A stretch of 9,311 nt of DNA, from contig JAASSH010000037.1 in NCBI GenBank assembly GCA_021767985.1, forward strand, positions 1 to 9,311, in the 5' to 3' direction. The notes under the pieces were generated by a model. It did no database searches. It saw only the letters and a list, made by a program, of their open reading frames with translations, and had not been told where the DNA came from. The stretch's first letter is position 1, and every line of letters starts with the position of its first letter. Position numbers and translations under genes: made by a program. This DNA is from Gammaproteobacteria bacterium. Its GTDB lineage: Bacteria; Pseudomonadota; Gammaproteobacteria; GCA-001735895. This document shows positions 1-6,456 of the stretch, in pieces.

Positions 1-1
1 G

Positions 2-868
2 TTTTCGTTACAGGGCAGGGTAACCGATCCCGGGGTTCGCTACCTGGGGGCTACCGCCGAAACTCGAACCGGTGAATACGCGGTCGGCGTGACCTCTTTT
101 TTGACCCAGGGCGTGTTAACGGGAGCCGGCCCTGTCACTAACCTCAACGTCACCAATAACAGCGATAACCTGACCCTGCTGATCGACGGATATTCGACCG
201 GGAATATAACCCTGACCAACGGCAGTTATGCGAACGAAGCTGCGCTCGCCGCCGAAATTCAGACACAGATTAATGCCGCTCCCACGCTGGTCGCAAACGG
301 CGCTTCGGTGACGGTGAGTTACGACGTCGCCAGCAATCGTTTCGTGATTACCTCGGACAGGAGCGGAGCGGGCTCGTCGGTAGAAATTACCGCGATCGAT
401 CCCCAGGTCAACAACAGGTTCGGCCTCGCGGTCGGCAGCGGAACCGATGGAACCGACTTTGTCGGGACCATAAACGGATTGCCGGCAGACGCTAGCGGCA
501 GGGTATTGACCAGCCAGAGCGGTGATAGCGCGGGATTATCGGTCGAGATTGTCGGGGGTGTGACCGGAAGCCGTGGTACCGTAACGGTGACCCGAGGACT
601 CGCCGGTACGCTCGATTCGCTACTCGATAACTTTTTGCAGGATGACGGTTTCATAGCGTCACGTGAAAGTAGTATCAATGACGGCCTGGAAGATATCGAG
701 GACGAACGTTTCAGGCTCGACGACAGAATCGCTGCCCTCGAAGCACGGCTGATTCGGCAGTTTTCCGCGCTCGACGCCCTGGTTGCCCAGTTCAACCAGA
801 CCAGCAGTTTCCTGAGCCAGCAGCTCGCGAACCTGCCCAAACCGAATTCGATCGATAGCGGTAGTTAA
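2..868 (+). CDS. fliD: Flagellar filament cap protein FliD (HAP2), C-terminal part; 5' end outside the window
   Basis: The reading frame is open from base 2 to the TAA at 866-868 (288 residues). The gene starts before the window, so the internal GTG at 89 is not the start. FliD forms the pentameric cap at the filament tip, where exported flagellin subunits fold and insert. The visible part begins with a beta-rich G-x-Y-x-V-x-V-T segment. Next comes a flagellin-IN-like stretch around ITLTNGSYANEAALAAEI and a domain containing GTINGLPADASGRVL, typical of large FliD proteins. It ends in the conserved C-terminal helical region: SLLDNFL, then a charged coiled coil, then QFSALDALVAQFNQTSSFL and QQLANLP. 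FliS follows 70 nt downstream, the usual order, since FliS and FliT chaperone filament proteins. No terminator is visible between them, so co-transcription with fliS is likely. The identity rests on the C-terminal motif and gene order; full length cannot be judged. Confidence 0.93.
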   Translation, partial: FSLQGRVTDPGVRYLGATAETRTGEYAVGVTSFLTQGVLTGAGPVTNLNVTNNSDNLTLLIDGYSTGNITLTNGSYANEAALAAEIQTQINAAPTLVANGASVTVSYDVASNRFVITSDRSGAGSSVEITAIDPQVNNRFGLAVGSGTDGTDFVGTINGLPADASGRVLTSQSGDSAGLSVEIVGGVTGSRGTVTVTRGLAGTLDSLLDNFLQDDGFIASRESSINDGLEDIEDERFRLDDRIAALEARLIRQFSALDALVAQFNQTSSFLSQQLANLPKPNSIDSGS

Positions 869-938
869 ACCGATTCATCGCTAAAGAAAATAGGTCTCGA
901 GACGATAACCTGAATAAGAATCACCAGAGAGATAACCA

Positions 939-1343
939 ATGAGTAACCTCGCATTCAAAGCCGTCAACCAGTATCAGTCCGCTGACAACAGCTCTATCGC
1001 TTATGCCGATCCGCATGAATTGATACTGCGCTTGATGAATGGCGCCATCGAGCGCATCGCCCAGGCCAGGGGAGCCATGGAACATGGCAACCTTAGCCAA
1101 AAGGGCGAGTACCTGGGCAAGGCGATTTCGATCTTAGGCGGGCTCGATGGCTGTCTCGATCACTCCCAGGAAGGAAACCTGTCGACAAACCTTGCGGACC
1201 TCTATCACTACATGATCGTTTCTTTGACGCAGGCGAATATCGAGGACGATATAGCCAAGCTCAATGAAATAAGCGGACTTTTGCTCGAAATTAAATCGGC
1301 CTGGGAACAAATACCCGAACAGGACCGGCAAGCCGCGGAATAA
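939..1343 (+). CDS. fliS: Flagellin export chaperone FliS
   Basis: This 134-residue, helix-rich protein has the normal FliS length. FliS binds the disordered C-terminus of flagellin in the cytoplasm, prevents premature polymerisation and delivers flagellin to the export gate. Family hallmarks are the N-terminal AVNQYQ segment, the ADPHELILRLMNGAIERIAQA helix region, YLGKAISILGGLDGCLD, and the LADLYHYM helix that lines the flagellin-binding groove. The ATG at 939 is preceded by a weak purine-rich AGAGAG (about 926-931). The gene lies between fliD and a fliT-like gene, consistent with a late filament-assembly operon. It is intact, with nothing unusual in the sequence. Confidence 0.95.
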   Translation: MSNLAFKAVNQYQSADNSSIAYADPHELILRLMNGAIERIAQARGAMEHGNLSQKGEYLGKAISILGGLDGCLDHSQEGNLSTNLADLYHYMIVSLTQANIEDDIAKLNEISGLLLEIKSAWEQIPEQDRQAAE

Positions 1344-1360
1344 CAAGGGCGATAGTCAAA

Positions 1361-1684
1361 ATGAATGAAAAAACGGCCCTGAGCCAGGCAATTGCGTTAA
1401 CCGACGAGATACTCGATCTGCTGGAGCAGGGTGAATTCGAACGCGTCAGTGAACTCGAGTGTCAGCGGAAACCCTATATAGAACAGGCATTTAGGGACTC
1501 GATAGAAGAAATTGACCTGATCAAGGCGCAGCATTTGCAGAATCTGAACCAGCAGGTTATCGATAAATTGAACCTATTCAAACAGACCGTAATGCAGCAG
1601 CAGGCGCGCATAAGAACCGCATCGAAAGCAAGTAGGGCCTATCTTAGCAATGACTCGGTCACTATTAAATCAGCAGCGGTATGA
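1361..1684 (+). CDS. fliT: FliT-like small flagellar chaperone (FliT/FleP position)
   Basis: The gene encodes 107 residues and is predicted almost entirely helical and acidic to amphipathic, with no signal peptide or membrane segment. The N-terminal half (residues about 7-40, ALSQAIALTDEILDLLEQGEF) resembles FliT-type proteins, as does the ELECQRKPYIEQAF stretch. FliT proteins chaperone the FliD cap protein and in some species also bind export or regulatory partners. Residues about 55-90 form a second long polar helix ending in TASKASRAYLSN. The ATG at 1361 lies 11 nt after an AAGGG in the 17-nt gap after fliS, so it is probably in the same transcript. FliT sequences diverge strongly. The name therefore rests mainly on size, helical character and position after fliS, where Pseudomonas has its fliT/fleP gene. 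I see no diagnostic catalytic or binding residue. Confidence 0.65.
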   Translation: MNEKTALSQAIALTDEILDLLEQGEFERVSELECQRKPYIEQAFRDSIEEIDLIKAQHLQNLNQQVIDKLNLFKQTVMQQQARIRTASKASRAYLSNDSVTIKSAAV

Positions 1685-1818
1685 TTTAAAAATACAATGT
1701 AAAAACATCACTTTTCACCGTCGAAAATATGGCGGCTTGAACTAAAATTAACCCTAATTTCCAAGGCCGTCAAAATACTGGCTGGAATCAAAGTTCAAGT
1801 AACCTAGAGCGACAGAAA
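1685..1818 (+). promoter_or_regulatory. AT-rich region upstream of fleQ with candidate sigma-70 promoter and FleQ-box-like sites
   Basis: This 134-bp gap between the fliT-like gene and fleQ is clearly more AT-rich than its surroundings. A weak sigma-70-type candidate is TCGAAA (1721-1726), a 16-bp spacer, then TAAAAT (1743-1748), matching consensus at 4/6 and 5/6 positions. Two sequences loosely resemble the FleQ box GTCAATAAATTGAC as I recall it: GTCGAAAATATGGC at 1720-1733 (9/14) and GTCAAAATACTGGC at 1769-1782 (10/14). Their starts are 49 bp apart. The first overlaps the candidate -35 and the second lies downstream of the expected start site, which would suit autorepression, but this is inference. 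No sigma-54 -24/-12 pair with correct spacing was found here. Confidence 0.3.
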
Positions 1819-3237
1819 ATGATGGAACATAGTGGGACTCAGGAAAGCAACGAGGTACTCGTTGTCGATTCAAACTACACGCGAGGACATTCTTTTCTTG
1901 CAGTATTAGGCTTCATCAAGGTCGAAGCCAAGTTGATCACACCAGAACAACTGCCCGATATACCGCGGCGCGAACTGTTCAATTATCTCGCTATCTTCAG
2001 CATCGGCGGGGATGACATTACCGAATTTTTCCTGGAGCGGAACAAGCAGGACAAGTGCCAGTATCCTGTCATATTGCTGGCGGATAAATCGGAGCTGAGC
2101 TCACTCGAGATCGTGGTGCAGCTGCCTTTCATTTCCGGGCTGTGCTTCCAGTCGGATTATTACTCGCTGTCGCAGGTAATGGAACAGGCACGCAAGCACA
2201 ACAAGCGTGAGCGCCGGATGCAGAATCGCGAGTGCCAGCCGCTGATCGGTAACAGCAACGCCATCGAACGCATTAACCTGATGATCGACCAGGTGTCGGA
2301 CACCAATGCCTCGGTGCTGATTCTCGGTGATTCAGGCACCGGCAAGGAAGTCATCGCACGCAATATTCACGCGCAGTCTTCGCGCAGCAAGAAACCCTTT
2401 ATCCCGATCAACTGTGGCGCGATTCCGGCCGATTTGCTGGAGAGTGAGCTGTTCGGTCACGAAAAAGGCGCATTCACCGGTGCTATCAGCTCGCGCCAGG
2501 GGCGTTTCGAACTGGCCGAAGGCGGCGTCATCTTCCTCGATGAAATCGGCGACATGCCGCTGCCGATGCAGGTCAAGCTGCTGCGTGTGCTGCAGGAGCG
2601 TTGTTACGAAAAAGTGGGCAGCAACAAGTCGATCAAGACCGACGTACGCGTTATTGCCGCTACCCATCGCCGCCTCGAGGAGTTGATTGCCGAAGGCCAG
2701 TTCCGCGAAGACCTGTTCTATCGCCTCAACGTGTTTCCGATAGAAGTGCCGCCCCTGCGCGAGCGCAGATCGGATATACCCCTGTTGATTCATGAAATGA
2801 TTTCCCGTATCGAGCGTGAAAATCGCGGTTCGGTGCGGCTCAGCAAAAAAGCGATCGCGATGCTGCAGCAATACGAGTGGCCGGGTAACGTGCGGGAGCT
2901 TGCCAACCTGATCGAAAGGCTGGCTATTCTGTTTCCGCATGGCGTGGTCGACTCCAAGGACCTGCCGGAAAAATACCAGGCCCCGGGCGCGATTACCCAG
3001 GATCTGGAAACCGGCGAAGACGAGCCGGTTCAGCCTCTGCAGGGTTCCGACCTGAGCGAACTGCTCAGTGACGGGATCGATATGAAGAAGTACCTCACCG
3101 ATATCGAAATCGCGTTGATCGAACAGGCGCTGTCCAAGACCAACAACGTGGTCGCCCGCGCCGCTAACATGCTCAACATGCGTCGTACCACGCTGGTAGA
3201 AAAGATGCGCAAGTACGAGATCGAACGCAGCGAGTAA
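1819..3237 (+). CDS. fleQ: Flagellar master regulator FleQ/FlrA, sigma-54 activator
   Basis: This 472-residue NtrC-type protein is a full-length FleQ/FlrA. Residues about 12-125 are the receiver-like FleQ N-domain; the strand that normally carries the phospho-acceptor Asp reads LAIFSIGG, so it should not be phosphorylated. Residues about 142-380 are the AAA+ domain, with Walker A GDSGTGKE (170-177), GAFTGA sigma-54-contact loop (217-222), Walker B FLDE (D241-E242) and the [14 protein letters not shown] region. A Fis-type helix-turn-helix occupies about 432-468 ([18 protein letters not shown]). FleQ activates sigma-54 flagellar promoters at the top of the hierarchy, and in Pseudomonas c-di-GMP restrains it. 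By alignment from memory, contact residues equivalent to R185, N186, E330 and R334 are kept (R181, N182, E326, R330). The LFRS motif is replaced by ECQP at 138-141. A second ATG follows directly at 1822; only weak Shine-Dalgarno-like sequence precedes either. Confidence 0.95.
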   Translation: MMEHSGTQESNEVLVVDSNYTRGHSFLAVLGFIKVEAKLITPEQLPDIPRRELFNYLAIFSIGGDDITEFFLERNKQDKCQYPVILLADKSELSSLEIVVQLPFISGLCFQSDYYSLSQVMEQARKHNKRERRMQNRECQPLIGNSNAIERINLMIDQVSDTNASVLILGDSGTGKEVIARNIHAQSSRSKKPFIPINCGAIPADLLESELFGHEKGAFTGAISSRQGRFELAEGGVIFLDEIGDMPLPMQVKLLRVLQERCYEKVGSNKSIKTDVRVIAATHRRLEELIAEGQFREDLFYRLNVFPIEVPPLRERRSDIPLLIHEMISRIERENRGSVRLSKKAIAMLQQYEWPGNVRELANLIERLAILFPHGVVDSKDLPEKYQAPGAITQDLETGEDEPVQPLQGSDLSELLSDGIDMKKYLTDIEIALIEQALSKTNNVVARAANMLNMRRTTLVEKMRKYEIERSE

Positions 3238-3401
3238 ACTGCCTCTCCGGCCACCGCCGGCTGTCTCTGCTATCCCTGCCGCGCGATAGCGGAATCCTGA
3301 CACCTGCACTTCAAATGCCGCACGGATCAGCGTGCAAACGTCATAATTCTGGCACCCGCAGATTGAAATAATCTCTAACCTGTTGATATTAAGGGATTTA
3401 C
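3238..3401 (+). promoter_or_regulatory. fleQ-fleS intergenic region with hairpins and a defective-looking sigma-54-like element
   Basis: This 164-bp gap holds several small structures. CCGGC-cacc-GCCGG (3247-3260) forms a short stem just after the fleQ stop, but no T-run follows, so it is a poor intrinsic terminator. GCACG-gatcag-CGTGC (3320-3335) is a perfect 5-bp inverted repeat. GTCATAATTCTGGC (3340-3353) differs at only two positions from the motif at 1769-1782 upstream of fleQ. TGGCAC at 3350-3355 is a perfect sigma-54 -24 hexamer, but the following TTGA comes 2 bp too late and lacks the -12 GC, so a working promoter here is doubtful. In Pseudomonas fleSR is transcribed from a FleQ- and RpoN-dependent promoter, which is why the element is recorded. 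Confidence 0.3.
3391..3396 (+). promoter_or_regulatory. Ribosome binding site for fleS, deciding a TTG start
   Basis: AAGGGA lies 5 nt before TTG at 3402. An in-frame TAA (3390-3392) excludes any earlier start. The first in-frame ATG is codon 170, after the PAS domain, so a non-ATG start is required. The only other plausible start is GTG at 3435, which lacks a comparable Shine-Dalgarno sequence. Confidence 0.7.
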
Positions 3402-4583
3402 TTGAATTGGTTTGGCTTATGCAGATTACCGGGTGTGGAAACTCAAAACTTACAGCGCGACGACGGTTCGCTGCAGGCGTTACAGCAGGCCTTCGATCAG
3501 TTCAATCGTTTGTCCGCGCAGCTCAACGCCAGCGTCGATCAGATCAACCAGAATGTCGATCGCATAGAGCCCGCTGCAGGGTCGGGCGAGGACGTCAATC
3601 CGCGACTGCTCGATGCAATTCCGGGTGGTGTCGTCGTGCTCGATCGCCACGGCCAGGTTGCCGAGGCTAATGCAAGCGCGCGCGAGCTGCTGGGTTCGTC
3701 GCTGGAGCAACAGGCCTGGCGCGACATCGTGCAACGGGTTTTCCTGCCAGAACTCGACCAGGGTGAGCTAAAGACCGCCGACGGAAGGCAGTTCAGTATC
3801 TCGACTCGCCCGCTGGGTTACGCCCCGGGACAGGTATTGTTGCTCAGCGATGTCACGCAAACGCGCGAACTGCAGCGGACCGCGCAGCAAAACCTGCACC
3901 TGGTGACTATGGGCAAGATGATGGCCAGTCTTGCGCACCAGATTCGAACCCCGCTGGCCTCGTCGATGCTCTACCTGTCGCAATGCGTCGACGGCAAGCT
4001 CGATCACGCAACCAGCCAGGCGTTTTGCGAAAAAGCGCTGGCGCGAAATCGACACATCGAAAAGCTGATCAACGACATGCTGGTGTTTGCGCATGGCGGC
4101 CAGTTTGTAACCACCCGTTTTGCGGTAAACGAGTTGATTAACGAACTCAACGAGCAGCTTATGCCGCAGCTGCAGCAGCGCGGCGCGGTGCTGAATCTCG
4201 AGGGAGAGGATTGCGCACTCGAACTGCAGGGAAACAAGGATGCCTTGCTCGGTGCGCTCGCCAATCTGTGTATGAATGCCCTGCAGGCCTGCGCGCAGGA
4301 CCCTCGTATCGATATCAGTATCGCCACCACGCTGCACGGCCTGTTGTCGATTTCGATCAGAGATAACGGCTGTGGCATGGATCGTGAAACCCGGGCGCAT
4401 ATCTTTGACCCCTTTTTCAGCACCAAGGCCGACGGCACCGGGCTTGGCCTCGCGGTGGTCAAGGCGGTAATCGAATCGCACCAGGGGCGCATCGCGGTTT
4501 ACTCGCGCCCCGGACGGGGTTGCCGATTCCGCATTTTCCTGCCGTGCCGGCAGGCGATGAAAACCCAGGTCAGTAATTCTTAA
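3402..4583 (+). CDS. fleS: Flagellar sensor histidine kinase FleS/FlrB
   Basis: This 393-residue protein has no transmembrane segment, so it is a cytoplasmic kinase like FleS/FlrB. A polar, probably coiled-coil N-terminus (about 20-55, Gln/Asp/Asn-rich) leads into a PAS domain at about 67-155 ([22 protein letters not shown]). The HisKA box is [13 protein letters not shown], with phospho-accepting H179. The HATPase domain shows the N box NALQA (N292), G1 DNGCGM (D321-G325), the F box FDPFFSTK and G2 TGLGL (346-350). All catalytic motifs are intact. It should autophosphorylate and donate phosphate to FleR, encoded 30 nt downstream, switching on the FleR-dependent class of sigma-54 flagellar genes. 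The input signal is not evident; in related systems activity is tied to basal-body assembly. Translation starts at TTG, which may keep expression low. Confidence 0.93.
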   Translation: MNWFGLCRLPGVETQNLQRDDGSLQALQQAFDQFNRLSAQLNASVDQINQNVDRIEPAAGSGEDVNPRLLDAIPGGVVVLDRHGQVAEANASARELLGSSLEQQAWRDIVQRVFLPELDQGELKTADGRQFSISTRPLGYAPGQVLLLSDVTQTRELQRTAQQNLHLVTMGKMMASLAHQIRTPLASSMLYLSQCVDGKLDHATSQAFCEKALARNRHIEKLINDMLVFAHGGQFVTTRFAVNELINELNEQLMPQLQQRGAVLNLEGEDCALELQGNKDALLGALANLCMNALQACAQDPRIDISIATTLHGLLSISIRDNGCGMDRETRAHIFDPFFSTKADGTGLGLAVVKAVIESHQGRIAVYSRPGRGCRFRIFLPCRQAMKTQVSNS

Positions 4584-4613
4584 GTAACAAGCAGACAAGA
4601 ACGGAGTTAAACC

Positions 4614-5942
4614 ATGGTAGATGTACTGGTAGTAGAAGATGATGCCGATTTGCGCGAAGCGATCTGCGATACGCTGCAGCTCAACGAAATCAGCTTCCAC
4701 GAAGCCGAAAACGGTCGCGCCGCGGAGCGCTTCCTGGAGAGTAATTCGGCTTCACTGGTACTTAGCGACGTGCAGATGAGCCCGGGCAATGGCTACGAGC
4801 TTTTATCGAGCATTCGCAGGAATCAAATCGATGTGCCGGTGATCCTGATGACTGCCTATGGCTCGATTCCCCAGGCGGTGGACGCTATCCAGGCCGGCGC
4901 CGCCGATTACCTGGTGAAACCGTTCGAGGTTAACAGCCTGGTCAGTACCGTACGCAAACAAATCCGTCATCCACTGCCGGCAGGAGATGGCATTGTAGCG
5001 GTCGACAGCCTGAGCCAGGAGACGCTGACGATGGCGAAGCGCGTCGCCCAGACCGATGCCTCGGTTTTGCTCAATGGCGAAAGCGGCGTGGGCAAGGAAG
5101 TTTACTCCAGGTTCATTCACCAGCAGTCAGCGCGCAGCGAGCAACCTTTTGTCGCCATCAATTGCGCCGCGATTCCGGAAAATATGCTGGAGGCGGTGTT
5201 GTTCGGTTACGAGAAGGGCGCCTTTACCGGTGCCCACAAGGCCACCATGGGCAAGTTCGAGCAGGCCCAGGGCGGCACGCTACTGCTCGATGAGATTACC
5301 GAAATGGATCTCGGCCTGCAGGCAAAAATTCTGCGCGTGCTGCAGGAGAAGGAGGTCGAGCGCCTCGGCAGCAGCAAGATCATCGAACTCGACGTACGCA
5401 TCATCGCCACCACTAACCGCGATCTACGCCAGGAAGTGAGGGACAAGAATTTCCGTGAAGACCTGTTTTACCGACTCAACGTGTTTCCGATCACGATTTC
5501 GTCGTTGCGCCAGCGTCCGGACGACATCGTGCCGATCGCGCACAAGATACTGGCCCAGTACAGTCGAGCCGCGGGCGAATCTATTCAGCTGTCGGATGCA
5601 GCCTGCGACATCCTGCGCCAGCACAACTGGCCTGGCAACGTGCGCGAGCTGGATAACGTGATCCAGCGCGCCCTGATCATGAAGCAGGGCAACGAGATTC
5701 AGCCGCAGGACATCATGCTGGAAAGTAATGCTATCGAGGAGGCTCCGCTCGAGCCGCAGCTGGAAGATAACGGCCTGTTGCAATCAGATCTGCGCGGTCG
5801 GGAAACCGAAGTTATTCTCGAGACCCTGCGCCAGTTCAAGGGTAGCCGCAAGACGACCGCGGAGAAACTGGGTCTCAGCCCGCGCACCTTGCGTTACAAG
5901 CTGGCCAAGCTGCGTGAGACGGGCGCCCCGGTACCGGAATAA
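4614..5942 (+). CDS. fleR: Flagellar response regulator FleR/FlrC, sigma-54 activator
   Basis: This 442-residue NtrC-family response regulator has a full receiver domain (about 2-118) with acidic pocket E8-D9-D10, phospho-acceptor D52, T80 and K102. The AAA+ domain (about 130-365) carries Walker A GESGVGKE (155-162), GAFTGA (202-207) and Walker B LLLDE (D226-E227). A Fis-type HTH lies at about 395-436 (KTTAEKLGLSPRTLRYKLAKL). Unlike FleQ, encoded upstream, it has every residue needed for phosphorylation, as expected for the FleS partner. FleR/FlrC activates later sigma-54 promoters for basal body, hook and filament genes. The start ATG at 4614 has a good Shine-Dalgarno GGAG at 4603-4606, spaced 7 nt. 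It lies 30 nt after fleS, so the two form an operon, which ends at the hairpin at 5958-5981. Confidence 0.95.
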   Translation: MVDVLVVEDDADLREAICDTLQLNEISFHEAENGRAAERFLESNSASLVLSDVQMSPGNGYELLSSIRRNQIDVPVILMTAYGSIPQAVDAIQAGAADYLVKPFEVNSLVSTVRKQIRHPLPAGDGIVAVDSLSQETLTMAKRVAQTDASVLLNGESGVGKEVYSRFIHQQSARSEQPFVAINCAAIPENMLEAVLFGYEKGAFTGAHKATMGKFEQAQGGTLLLDEITEMDLGLQAKILRVLQEKEVERLGSSKIIELDVRIIATTNRDLRQEVRDKNFREDLFYRLNVFPITISSLRQRPDDIVPIAHKILAQYSRAAGESIQLSDAACDILRQHNWPGNVRELDNVIQRALIMKQGNEIQPQDIMLESNAIEEAPLEPQLEDNGLLQSDLRGRETEVILETLRQFKGSRKTTAEKLGLSPRTLRYKLAKLRETGAPVPE

Positions 5943-5957
5943 CACCGGCGCGACGTT

Positions 5958-5981
5958 AAATTCGGGTTATACCCGAGTTTT
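5958..5981 (+). terminator. Intrinsic terminator after fleR
   Basis: The left arm 5958-5967 (AAATTCGGGT) and right arm 5971-5980 (ACCCGAGTTT) pair over 10 bp, with a single T-G wobble and a 3-nt TAT loop. The GC-rich apex and TTTT at 5978-5981 give a compact rho-independent terminator 15 nt after the fleR stop. It isolates the fleQSR block from the fliE operon and ends just upstream of the sigma-54 promoter. The tight loop and short T-run suggest it may leak. Confidence 0.7.
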
Positions 5982-5990
5982 ACGCCAAGT

Positions 5991-6006
5991 TGGCGCGATT
6001 GTTGCT
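5991..6006 (+). promoter_or_regulatory. Sigma-54 (RpoN) -24/-12 promoter of the fliE operon
   Basis: TGGCGCGATTGTTGCT matches the sigma-54 consensus TGGCACG-N4-TTGCW at every fixed position except one (A to G in the -24 hexamer). The invariant GG (5992-5993) and GC (6004-6005) have the required 10-bp spacing. The predicted start is near 6017, giving a leader of about 116 nt before the fliE ATG at 6133. It is the clearest sigma-54 site in the intergenic regions and fits the presence of two sigma-54 activators, FleQ and FleR, encoded just upstream. Confidence 0.88.
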
Positions 6007-6020
6007 GACTAGTAATTAAA

Positions 6021-6037
6021 GGGCCAGGGAATGGCCC
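6021..6037 (+). repeat. Short hairpin at the start of the fliE leader
   Basis: GGGCCA (6021-6026) and TGGCCC (6032-6037) are perfect 6-bp inverted arms around a 5-nt GGGAA loop, at about +5 to +21 from the predicted start. There is no T-run after it. It could stabilise the 5' end of the mRNA or be incidental; no specific function can be assigned. Confidence 0.4.
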
Positions 6038-6053
6038 GATTTAACGACAGAAT

Positions 6054-6067
6054 GTCAAAAAGTTAAC
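6054..6067 (+). promoter_or_regulatory. FleQ-box-like site 1 in the fliE leader
   Basis: GTCAAAAAGTTAAC matches the FleQ binding consensus GTCAATAAATTGAC, as I recall it, at 11 of 14 positions. It lies at about +38 to +51 relative to the predicted sigma-54 start. FleQ is known to use atypical downstream enhancer sites at some Pseudomonas flagellar promoters, including fliE, and Vibrio FlrC also binds downstream. FleQ rather than FleR as the binder is an inference. Confidence 0.55.
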
Positions 6068-6105
6068 GATTTTAGGCCCGAAACGAGAAACGGGACCAAA
6101 ATCGT
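6066..6105 (+). repeat. Imperfect inverted repeat between the two FleQ-like boxes in the fliE leader
   Basis: Arms 6066-6080 and 6091-6105 pair at 13 of 15 positions (mismatches 6074/6097 and 6076/6095) around the 10-nt loop AAACGAGAAA. The dyad centre, 6085.5, is also the exact centre between the flanking FleQ-like boxes. It could form an mRNA hairpin before fliE or act as a DNA dyad for activator assembly. No T-run directly follows, so it is not a convincing terminator. Confidence 0.6.
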
Positions 6106-6117
6106 CAAGAAATTGTC
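6104..6117 (+). promoter_or_regulatory. FleQ-box-like site 2 in the fliE leader
   Basis: GTCAAGAAATTGTC matches the recalled FleQ consensus GTCAATAAATTGAC at 12 of 14 positions, the best match noted in the window. It lies at about +88 to +101 and ends 15 nt before the fliE ATG. Its start is 50 bp from that of site 1, near five helical turns, so both sites could face the same side of the DNA. Confidence 0.58.
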
Positions 6118-6132
6118 CGATAGGGGTGTTTC

Positions 6133-6453
6133 ATGATTAGTAATACGCAGAATCATTTACTGAACCAGATGCAGGCGCTCGAAGCCATGGCCAAGAGCCA
6201 GCAGGCACAGCCCGAAATCAAGACCGAGCAGGGTCCGAATTTCGGCGAGTTGATGCAGCAGGCAATCAACCAGGTCAACGAAACCCAGATGCAGGCATCA
6301 TCGCTGGCCCGGGCTTTCGAACTGGGGGAGAACGTGGATCTGTCGCAGGTCATGATCGCGGTGCAGAAATCGCGGGTATCCTTCGAAGCCCTGAGCCAGG
6401 TCCGTAACAAACTCCTGAGCGCGTATCAGGACGTCATGAACATGTCGGTGTAA
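6133..6453 (+). CDS. fliE: Flagellar MS-ring/rod junction protein FliE
   Basis: This 106-residue protein has the typical FliE length and no signal peptide; it is secreted by the flagellar type III apparatus. FliE links the FliF MS ring to the proximal rod and is the first exported basal-body component. Family features are the GPNFGELMQQAINQVN segment (about 34-50) and the conserved C-terminal helices, including LARAFELGENVDLSQVMIA, SFEALSQVRNKLL and YQDVMNM at the end. The ATG at 6133 has an AGGGG Shine-Dalgarno at 6122-6126, spaced 6 nt. It is the first gene of an operon driven by the sigma-54 promoter at 5991-6006, and fliF starts 3 nt after its stop. Confidence 0.96.
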   Translation: MISNTQNHLLNQMQALEAMAKSQQAQPEIKTEQGPNFGELMQQAINQVNETQMQASSLARAFELGENVDLSQVMIAVQKSRVSFEALSQVRNKLLSAYQDVMNMSV

Positions 6454-6456
6454 ACC

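Noticed and set aside
89..868. FliD as a complete 259-residue protein starting at GTG 89
   Set aside because: The frame stays open upstream to the window edge and encodes FliD-like sequence there, so the gene is truncated by the window, not short.
1737..1765. TTGAAC upstream of fleQ as a -35 box
   Set aside because: No acceptable -10 hexamer occurs 16-18 bp downstream.
1999..2001. Missing phospho-acceptor Asp in the FleQ receiver-like domain as a novelty
   Set aside because: FleQ/FlrA proteins generally have a non-phosphorylatable N-domain, so this is typical of the family.
3247..3260. CCGGC/GCCGG hairpin after fleQ as an intrinsic terminator
   Set aside because: The stem is only 5 bp and no T-run follows; it could at most be a weak pause or stability element.
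2332..3309. Long antisense open frame (325 codons) opposite fleQ, and similar minus-strand frames opposite fleS, fliF and fliG
   Set aside because: They lie opposite genes with strong family matches, have Arg/Ser/His-rich low-coherence translations and no recognisable domain. Codon bias of the real genes on the other strand explains the absence of stops.
6066..6105. fliE leader inverted repeat as a terminator or riboswitch
   Set aside because: No T-run follows directly, and it does not resemble a riboswitch class I know. Its shared centre with the FleQ-like boxes fits a DNA dyad better.
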